NCBI GenBank assembly: GCA_035294325.1
Contig: DATGLE010000110.1
Coordinates: 1 to 45,711, forward strand
Origin: DATGLE01 sp035294325
Lineage (GTDB): Bacteria > Chloroflexota > Ktedonobacteria > Ktedonobacterales > Ktedonobacteraceae
Direction of reading: 5' to 3'
DNA length: 45,711 bases
The position numbers were made by a program, and so were the translations under genes. Each line of letters begins with the position of its first letter. Within the stretch, counting starts at the first letter, position 1. The notes beneath the pieces were generated by a model, which was given only the letters and a program-made list of their open reading frames with translations, searched no databases and had not been told where the DNA came from. Shown here in pieces: positions 39,912 through 45,711 of this stretch.

Positions 39912-39941
39912 TTGACGCGCCATATATCGATCTGCTACACT
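39912..39941 (+). promoter_or_regulatory. Promoter of the histidine kinase gene
   Basis: TTGACG, 18 nt, TACACT with TGC directly upstream (extended -10), about 100 nt before the start codon. Confidence 0.7.
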
Positions 39942-40038
39942 ATGGCGTAACCAGAGCAAGCGCCTCATCCCAAAAGCACGCCCTGTTCCGGGGGCACGGT
40001 TCCCTGTGCGATTTTATAGTCCATGAGAGGTCATGGTA

Positions 40039-42954
40039 ATGCCAGGTGAAAGTTCATTGTCTAGCAATGACCAGGAACATCTGCGACTCGTCAATGCCCT
40101 GCGCGAAAGCGAGCTTTTACGGGAATTGTCGGAGTTACTGGCCTCCTCACTGGATCTTACTCATATTTTGCAGGTACTTGTACGGCGTACCACCGAGGTC
40201 TGCGAAGTCGAGCGCTGCGCCGTCTGGCTTCTGGACGAATCCCGCAGCCTCCTGCGCCCTTCCGCCTATCATCTTTCCGGCAAGGGACTCAACAGCAAGG
40301 CAATTCAGACGGCCGACAATGTATGGCGCCGCAGCACACTTCCTTTCTCCGATCCCACCGTCCATCGCCTCCTGGAGGAGAATGGGATGCTGGTACTGGA
40401 AGATCTGCAAGCGGCGCCGGGCACCAGTATGCGCCGCATCGCAGAAAAGTTCCTTGTGCATTCGGTGCTGATCGTGGCCCTCATCCGCGAGGGGCGCCCG
40501 GTTGGCGTAATGTCGCTGGACAATCCGGGCCGGTTCGGCAAGTTCACACAGGAGCAGTTGCAACTGGCGCGAGCCATCGGTCAGCAGGCCGCCGTGGCTA
40601 TTCACAATGCACAGCTCTACGAACAGGCGCAGAACGAGCGCCGGCGCGCGGAACGCCTTATCGAGCGAGCGCAGTCTATCTATGATGTAGCGCTGGCCGT
40701 GAACTCGGGCGAGGATCTCTCGCAGGTATTAGCCATTGCCGCCCGCTCTCTTGTACGGGGACTGGATGCCGATGATGCCATCATCGCTCTGCTAGAGAAC
40801 GATGATACCCTATCAGTCGCCGCAACTTCCGCCTCCTCCCCGGTGGACACTCTCTCACCGGCGCCCGCGCTGGCCGATCTTCCCCATTGCTACACTGCCG
40901 CCCGGCATGGAAAACCGCTCTTTGTCTCTGATGCCCAGACGAGCGGCGCAGAACAGGGCTGGTTTCAGCAATTGGGGCTGAATAACGCGATGATTATTCC
41001 GCTGATGGCCGGCACCTATCATAACGACAACCAGCTCACGCCGGCAGCGGTAACACCCGATACGACAGCCTGCGTCGGCTTCGCCTTCGTCAACTATCCG
41101 CAGTCTGGCAGCCATCCTGCACCGGGCCAGTATGCCTTCGCTCAGGATATCGCCGCGCAATGTGCGCTGGCTATAGAAAAAGCCCATATCCTGGCTAAAG
41201 CGCGCCAGGCCGCCGCGCTGGCAACCGAGCGAGCGAATACACTCGATGCTCTTTTTAACGCCATGGTCGAAGGCATTACCGTCGTCGATCTGGAGGGGCA
41301 GGTCATCATCAGCAATCAGGCAGCCTCTCATTTTCTGGGCGTCCCCCTGCAAACGAGGGAGCACCTCAACACATTCTTGCAGCGCTACCCGACCTATACG
41401 CTCCAGGGCAGGCCGCTGGCCCCCGAAGAATTTCCCCTCGCGCGTGCCCTGCGTGGCGAGCATATCCGTGGCGAGCGCTTCATCACCAGGCGCATCGATA
41501 ACTCGGAGCACGCCATCGAGGTCAACGTCGCGCCCCTCTTCGATAGCGAGGCCAGACAGATCGGTCTCGTCAGCGCCTTTCGTGATGTGACCGAACAGGT
41601 TCGCGTCGAGCAGCGCATTCGCCGCGCCCTGGATACAATGCTTCACGCGGCAGAAGCAATATCAGGTATTACGGATATCAAAGATATCTTAGGCCGCATG
41701 CTGGCAATGACGATGACTGCCCTCAACTGTGAGCGCGGCGCTGTGCAGCTCTACGACCAGGAGCGGCAGATCTTTACCCCGCTGCTCTCCATCGGCTTCT
41801 CACCCCGCGAGGAGGCGCAATGGCTCGCGGCACAACAATGCTGGCTCGCACCCGAAGCCGATCAGTACGTTGGCTTTCACGCGCAGTTGCTGGCCGGCCA
41901 TGCTACCCTGGTTAACGCGGAGCAGTGCCCGGAGTGCCCCGAGGCTTTTCGCGAGACGATGATCCTCGCCGCTCCCATTATGCATAACCGTCAGTTGCTC
42001 GGTGTAATGATTCTGGACCGCTCCGCTCAGTTGGGAAAAGAGGGCAGCCGGCAGCCCGGCGCCCCTTCTCCCCTGCCCGGACCTGAATTCAGGCTCTGGG
42101 ATATCGCCGTTGTGGAGGGCATTGCACAGTTCGCTGGCCTCGCCATTGACCAGGCACGCTGGCAGCAAGAGGCCGAAATCGCCCGTACCAATGAGGCCAG
42201 CATGCGCGAATCAAATGCGCTCAAAGATGAGTTTCTTGCTATTACCGCCCATGAGTTTCGCACCCCGCTAACCGTCATTCTGGCCCACAGCCAGTTGATC
42301 GCGCGCACAGCGCGCAAGGCAAAGGATATGCAACAACCGCTTCGCGATAAGCTCAACGAGAGTACGGCGATCATCGGCGAACAGGCGCACCAGCTCACCA
42401 ACATCGTCAACACCTTCCTGGAGGTAACGCGCATCGAACGCGGACAGATCGTGCTCGCGCCGGAAGAGGTCAACCTGGAGGATGTGGTTGCACAGGCCGT
42501 CACCAACCACAGCGCCATGTCGAAGATCCATACCATCAGTTATCGCATCGAGCCGGGCGAACGCCCGTATATTGTGAAGTGTGACAGGGCACGGCTGCTA
42601 CAAATTCTTGGCAATCTCCTGCAAAATGCGATAAAATACAGCCCGCTGGGTGGACCGATCACCGTCTCAGTAGCGCAGCACAGGAACGAGGAGGGACAGT
42701 TACTGGTCGAGGTATGTGTAGCGGACAAGGGTATCGGCGTTCCCCTCGATGCCCAACCTCATCTCTTCGAGCGCTTTTACCGCGCAACGAATATCCAGGC
42801 CGGCCGCTCAAGAGGGGTGGGATTGGGACTCTACCTCGTCTCCGAACTTTTGCGCCTTCAGGGCGGGACTATTCGCGTGGAGAGCAGCGGCCTCGCCGGC
42901 GAGGGCAGCCGCTTCATCTTCACGCTGCCTTTAATTGGGGCGCAGGGGCGGTAG
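40039..42954 (+). CDS. Soluble hybrid-sensor histidine kinase (GAF-GAF-PAS-GAF-HisKA-HATPase)
   Basis: 971 residues from the ATG at 40039, which is 8 nt after GAGAGG; an ATG two codons earlier is too close. GAF 1 is about 28-195, GAF 2 about 215-385, PAS about 400-520 (ALFNAMVEGITVVDLEGQVI, FRDVTEQVRVEQRIR), GAF 3 about 530-715. HisKA has the phospho-acceptor His in DEFLAITAHEFRTPLTVI. The HATPase shows QILGNLLQNAIKYSP (N box), VADKGIGVP (G1), LFERFYR (F) and GVGLGLYLVSELL (G2). No membrane span, so it senses cytoplasmic signals or redox/gas ligands. GAF 3 contains a CPECPE cysteine pair. No response regulator gene is adjacent, so it is an orphan kinase. Confidence 0.93.
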   Translation: MPGESSLSSNDQEHLRLVNALRESELLRELSELLASSLDLTHILQVLVRRTTEVCEVERCAVWLLDESRSLLRPSAYHLSGKGLNSKAIQTADNVWRRSTLPFSDPTVHRLLEENGMLVLEDLQAAPGTSMRRIAEKFLVHSVLIVALIREGRPVGVMSLDNPGRFGKFTQEQLQLARAIGQQAAVAIHNAQLYEQAQNERRRAERLIERAQSIYDVALAVNSGEDLSQVLAIAARSLVRGLDADDAIIALLENDDTLSVAATSASSPVDTLSPAPALADLPHCYTAARHGKPLFVSDAQTSGAEQGWFQQLGLNNAMIIPLMAGTYHNDNQLTPAAVTPDTTACVGFAFVNYPQSGSHPAPGQYAFAQDIAAQCALAIEKAHILAKARQAAALATERANTLDALFNAMVEGITVVDLEGQVIISNQAASHFLGVPLQTREHLNTFLQRYPTYTLQGRPLAPEEFPLARALRGEHIRGERFITRRIDNSEHAIEVNVAPLFDSEARQIGLVSAFRDVTEQVRVEQRIRRALDTMLHAAEAISGITDIKDILGRMLAMTMTALNCERGAVQLYDQERQIFTPLLSIGFSPREEAQWLAAQQCWLAPEADQYVGFHAQLLAGHATLVNAEQCPECPEAFRETMILAAPIMHNRQLLGVMILDRSAQLGKEGSRQPGAPSPLPGPEFRLWDIAVVEGIAQFAGLAIDQARWQQEAEIARTNEASMRESNALKDEFLAITAHEFRTPLTVILAHSQLIARTARKAKDMQQPLRDKLNESTAIIGEQAHQLTNIVNTFLEVTRIERGQIVLAPEEVNLEDVVAQAVTNHSAMSKIHTISYRIEPGERPYIVKCDRARLLQILGNLLQNAIKYSPLGGPITVSVAQHRNEEGQLLVEVCVADKGIGVPLDAQPHLFERFYRATNIQAGRSRGVGLGLYLVSELLRLQGGTIRVESSGLAGEGSRFIFTLPLIGAQGR

Positions 42955-42987
42955 CCCCTGACGGGGTACGGGGTGTCCCGCTTTTTC
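42940..42987 (+). terminator. REP-like GGGG/CCCC element, copy 2, ending in a T-run
   Basis: GGGGCGGTAGCCCC, CCCCTGACGGGG and a CGGG...CCCG stem overlap, followed by CTTTTTCC. It starts at the end of the kinase gene and can act as its terminator. It shares its plan with the copy at 27848-27896. Confidence 0.6.
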
Positions 42988-43056
42988 CTTCTTCTCACTT
43001 TTTAAATTTTATGCAACGAGGAACTTACTTAGCCGTAGAAAGTAACGTATAAACAC

Positions 43057-43728
43057 ATGATAGAACTTCGTCAATGGCTGCTCGAACGCGCCCGCGCAGC
43101 TATGGAGCAGGAAGGGAGCGCGGACGCCTCCCACGACTTTGACCACATTGTACGCGTGATAGCTCTGGCGGAAACGCTTCAGGCACGAGAAGGTGGGGAT
43201 CTGCCGACGATCTGGGCGGCAGTTGCTTTTCACGACGTTGGTCAGGAGCGCGAGCGCCTTCATGGGGGCGATCACGCGCTCATCGGGGCAGAGATGGCCG
43301 GCGACCTGCTCACCGGCACGCCATTTCCTCAGGAAGCTATCCCTGCCGTGCAGGAGGCGATTCGCGATCATCGTATGACCGGTAAGGCCATGCCCCATTC
43401 ACTGGAGGGACGCATCCTCTACGACGCCGATAAAATCGATTGCCTGGGCGCTATTGGTATCGGGCGCCTCTACTGCGTCACGGGTCGCTACAACCAGAAA
43501 ATATACGCGGAACTTCCCGCCGATATCGTCGAACCCGTCGACCCTCTTACCGTGCGCGCGCTCCGCCGCCGCCCTGATTACTCACCGAGCCTCGAATTTC
43601 AACTGCTTTTCGGCAATCTGCCTGAGCGCATGACAACTGAGACGGGAAAAGAACTGGCGGAGGAGCGCTATGCCTATATGGAGAGCTTTTTCAAGCGCCT
43701 GCGGCTGGAGGTAGCGGGACAGCTCTGA
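43057..43728 (+). CDS. HD-domain phosphohydrolase
   Basis: 223 residues. Metal-binding pattern: His30 in DFDHIVRV, His59-Asp60 in AAVAFHDVGQE, His in IRDHRMTG, and Asp in LYDADKIDCLGAIG. This is the YedJ/YpgQ type of small HD proteins that hydrolyse nucleotides or other phosphate esters in the cytoplasm. The substrate is not predictable. No good ribosome site precedes the ATG, and it is about 100 nt after the kinase gene, separated by the terminator-like repeat. It converges with the next gene, 3 nt apart. Confidence 0.87.
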   Translation: MIELRQWLLERARAAMEQEGSADASHDFDHIVRVIALAETLQAREGGDLPTIWAAVAFHDVGQERERLHGGDHALIGAEMAGDLLTGTPFPQEAIPAVQEAIRDHRMTGKAMPHSLEGRILYDADKIDCLGAIGIGRLYCVTGRYNQKIYAELPADIVEPVDPLTVRALRRRPDYSPSLEFQLLFGNLPERMTTETGKELAEERYAYMESFFKRLRLEVAGQL

Positions 43729-43731
43729 TGA

Positions 43732-44862
43732 TCACTCCCCCGCCAGGATAACATAATTAAAGGGCACGCGCATGGCAGCCGGAGCCGTCAGATGCGCCGT
43801 GAAGCCCACCTGCGGTTGCAGCGATACATACTGCACCACAACCGGACCGGGATTGGCGGTCAGCGTCACCAGCACTACACAGGACGAGGTAACATGCGTA
43901 TTCGCCACAGACACATCACACTGGCCGCTCTCGAATGCGCCAGAGCCAGCAAACGCCTCAAACATTCGGGGCGCGACCCCGGCTTTACCCACCTCCATCG
44001 CGGGTAGATGGGCGCTGGTCGTTCCCTCATGTCCATACAACGTAGATACGGCAGGCAAGTGCGCGCTGGTCATGCTCTCATCTTCAACCAGTTCACCGAG
44101 GGCAAGGACACCCGGCGCTTTCTTCTCCTGTCCCTCACGCCCCTCCTGCTCCTTTACGCCTGTATGCTGCACCGCCGGTTCTGGCAGCGCAGGAGGGACA
44201 GAAGCGGTTTCCATAGGGGTGGTTTCCAGGCGGATCTTGCGCCCGGCGGGCAGCGGCTTCGCCGGACTATTGCGGATAGCCTCCGAGACAGCCTGTTGCC
44301 GTGCCGCCGCGCGAGTTTCGCCCGCAACGGGTGCTGCACCACGCACAGCATATGCGCCTGGCTCCGCCGGGAAGGTCCGGGGCGGCGGTATTGCTTCCTG
44401 TAACCCGGTCAGGTCCCGCAAATTCTCCGGCTCGGAAGCCAGTTCATACGACTCCGTTTCAGGACGCAAAGCGCCCCCGAACACAGCAAAAGATGCTGTA
44501 AGGCGCTGTGCGAAACGCGCCCATATGCCCGAATTCTGCGCCGCAGGAACGGGTTTCTCTTCCGCATCAGCTTTAGGCATAGCAGCCCGGCGCTCCTGCG
44601 GTACTTCCCTGACGACATTACCTGGACGTATCGCCGGCATCACTCTGGATTGCAGACTTATACGAGGAGGAATGAGTGCTTTATCTCGTGACCTGCCAGA
44701 CAGATCATCCTGCTCATCCTCTTCATCCTGCCACCCATATCCCCGCTCAGCATGATCTACAAGAGCGGCTTCCACCGAAGCAGAGAGATCCTGCCGCTCG
44801 CGCGCAAGGCGAGAAAGCCATTGCTGCTGAGTTTGTTCACTACGTTCTTCACTCAAAGCCAT
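43732..44862 (-). CDS. Hypothetical protein with disordered middle and C-terminal beta domain
   Basis: 376 residues from the ATG at 44862 (GGAG 5 nt upstream). The first 60 residues are Gln/Glu/Arg-rich helix. The middle is Pro/Ala/Glu-rich and probably disordered, with a duplicated TSAHLPA motif about 20 residues apart (MTSAHLPAVSTLYGHEG and TTSAHLPAMEV). The last 75 residues (GQCDVSVANTHVTSSCVVLV, TLTANPGPVVVQYVSLQPQV, GFTAHLTAPA, PFNYVIL) form a compact beta domain of the kind seen at the ends of surface or fibre proteins. No signal peptide is seen. The function is unknown. Confidence 0.65.
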   Translation of the reverse strand: MALSEERSEQTQQQWLSRLARERQDLSASVEAALVDHAERGYGWQDEEDEQDDLSGRSRDKALIPPRISLQSRVMPAIRPGNVVREVPQERRAAMPKADAEEKPVPAAQNSGIWARFAQRLTASFAVFGGALRPETESYELASEPENLRDLTGLQEAIPPPRTFPAEPGAYAVRGAAPVAGETRAAARQQAVSEAIRNSPAKPLPAGRKIRLETTPMETASVPPALPEPAVQHTGVKEQEGREGQEKKAPGVLALGELVEDESMTSAHLPAVSTLYGHEGTTSAHLPAMEVGKAGVAPRMFEAFAGSGAFESGQCDVSVANTHVTSSCVVLVTLTANPGPVVVQYVSLQPQVGFTAHLTAPAAMRVPFNYVILAGE

Positions 44863-44915
44863 TACTGCTCCAATATGCAACCCACATTACGACATATGGT
44901 GAAACTTACAGAGGC

Positions 44916-44924
44916 AGTATAACA
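44916..44924 (-). promoter_or_regulatory. Extended -10 element before the hypothetical gene
   Basis: TGTTATACT on the minus strand, about 55 nt before the start codon. No clear -35. Confidence 0.4.
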
Positions 44925-44949
44925 TATCCCTGACCAGATCCCCGCTCCT

Positions 44950-44966
44950 CTAGCCCATCTGGCTAG
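44950..44966. repeat. Small palindrome CTAGCC-CATCT-GGCTAG
   Basis: Perfect 6-5-6 inverted repeat just upstream of the extended -10 at 44916-44924. It also contains a direct repeat of AGCCCAT. A possible regulator site. Confidence 0.4.
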
Positions 44967-45121
44967 CCCATGCTGGAATGCCACCACCCCTGCAAGCTCT
45001 CTGGCACCACAACTGACACCAAATCAGCCAGGATTCTCCCCAAAAAGGTCATCCATTTTATCCATTGCCTCCTGCGGCATTACCATATACTGCTCTCGTT
45101 GCGCTTCTGTGAGCGAGGCAT

Positions 45122-45547
45122 CTATCCCATCGCCGGGATGACGCCGAGCTGCTGCATCATGCCGAGGTCGTCGCTGTTGCCCCAGTGTTCGACAATCTTG
45201 CCGTTGGCGACGCGAAAGATGTTGATGCCGGTGATGCTGCCGCTCTTACCGTTGGGCGGGATACCCATAAACTCTCCCTTGAAGGTGCCGGATGCGGTGA
45301 AGCGCTCTACCACGCGGTCTCCTTCGACGATGACATCCTCGGCTGTGGAGCGTATATCGGGGAAGGCTCTGCGGAAGACGCTTGCCCATATCCTGACGCC
45401 CTCGCGTCCAGGTGGCAGCCCGGCGGGAGTGCTGTGTGAGACAAAGTTCTCGTCCACAATCTCGTTCACGACAGCATCCAGGTCCCTGTCAGCATTCCAC
45501 AAATCGGCCCAACGCGCACCAAGATTTCGGTTCTGCTCTGTCGACAT
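45122..45547 (-). CDS. SnoaL-like ester cyclase family protein
   Basis: 141 residues from the ATG at 45547 (AGAAAGG about 9 nt upstream); the 12-codon extension overlaps the previous gene's end. Pattern WADLWNADRDLDAVVNEIVD, FVSHSTPAGLPPGREGVRIW, VFRRAFPDIRSTAEDVIVEG, DRVVERFTASGTFKGEFMGI, GINIFRVANGKIVEHWGNSD is the SnoaL-like polyketide cyclase/ester cyclase family, NTF2 fold. The histidine and aspartates of SnoaL-type active sites seem conserved (HS, EHW). The substrate is unknown. Second SnoaL-like gene of the window, not closely similar to the one at 17489. Confidence 0.88.
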   Translation of the reverse strand: MSTEQNRNLGARWADLWNADRDLDAVVNEIVDENFVSHSTPAGLPPGREGVRIWASVFRRAFPDIRSTAEDVIVEGDRVVERFTASGTFKGEFMGIPPNGKSGSITGINIFRVANGKIVEHWGNSDDLGMMQQLGVIPAMG

Positions 45548-45579
45548 AGAAAAGTTCCTTTCTGAATTCTGATGGAATC

Positions 45580-45711
45580 TCAATCATCCGCGATACCGGC
45601 AAGTGCCAGTATCTCATGACCATGCTGAAACGATTCTGCGGTAAGTAATATCCGGTTCTGCGACGGGTCGCGCAGCAGGTACGATTGAGCGTATTGCGTT
45701 ATCTCGATACC
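45580..45711 (-). CDS. Partial gene at the right edge (C-terminal 43 residues)
   Basis: An open frame enters from the right edge and stops at TGA 45582-45580. The visible end includes ITQYAQSYLLRDPSQNRILL and HGHEILALAGIADD. Spacing of 32 nt to the SnoaL-like start suggests the two are co-transcribed. Too short to name. Confidence 0.55.
   Translation of the reverse strand, partial: GIEITQYAQSYLLRDPSQNRILLTAESFQHGHEILALAGIADD

Noticed and set aside
1..45711. Search for tRNA, rRNA, intact transposases or integrases
   Set aside because: None recognised by eye; short or divergent ones could be missed without a covariance or profile search.

Overview
The window reads as a stretch of chromosome from a GC-rich soil-type bacterium of the Chloroflexota, most likely class Ktedonobacteria. 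This is inferred from the gene mix: a Cro/C1-HTH plus TPR regulator, DUF4342, DUF1786, DUF4132, SnoaL-like proteins, a multi-GAF histidine kinase, proline/threonine-rich tails and many small regulators. No rRNA, tRNA, CRISPR array or intact transposase was seen. Both strands are densely coded, and most longer gaps contain long inverted repeats.

Layout. 1-2775: a P-loop GTPase-like gene at the left edge, a small membrane protein, and an orphan ParA ATPase. 2860-4362: a secreted or anchored clan-A glycoside hydrolase with a Pro/Thr tail. 4842-6598: a MarR regulator with an MFS exporter, and a likely autoregulated promoter. 6899-7461: a decayed 4,5-dihydroxyphthalate decarboxylase-like gene. 7632-9869: a chemoreceptor-type protein. 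9928-16138: a five-gene carbohydrate operon (XRE-LacI hybrid regulator, family 5 binding lipoprotein, two Opp/Dpp permeases, BadF/GlcNAc-kinase-type kinase). Its promoter has two operator-like palindromes, and no ABC ATPase gene is present. 16610-20101: small DNA-binding, zinc and SnoaL-like proteins and an FtsH protease whose promoter carries an 11-bp-phased repeat array.

20384-23957: a two-gene unit of a DUF4132 protein and a small protein that looks like a beta-grasp (MoaD/ThiS/ubiquitin-like) protein ending in Gly-Gly. 24214-27544: divergent DUF1786 and GH15 glucoamylase/trehalase genes. 27545-28105: a repeat-rich non-coding stretch. 28106-30601: a DUF1858-Mrp fusion, a class IV aminotransferase and a DUF4342 protein. 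30703-35289: a type IIA topoisomerase pair, B subunit then A subunit. 35803-38327: an XRE-TPR regulator, a zinc-ribbon protein and a J-domain protein. 38621-45711: a YihY/BrkB membrane protein, a GAF/PAS histidine kinase, an HD hydrolase, a hypothetical protein, a SnoaL-like protein and a partial gene.

The most striking feature is a set of eight long inverted repeats in intergenic space. Their arms are mostly 20-30 bp, most are perfect, and most have 3-nt loops. Each has a different arm sequence, yet at least four share GC-rich flanking blocks and two share a further 18-nt tail. They look like a repeat family with a hypervariable but always symmetrical core. Second in interest is the Gly-Gly beta-grasp candidate coupled to DUF4132. 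Third is the phased array at the ftsH promoter.
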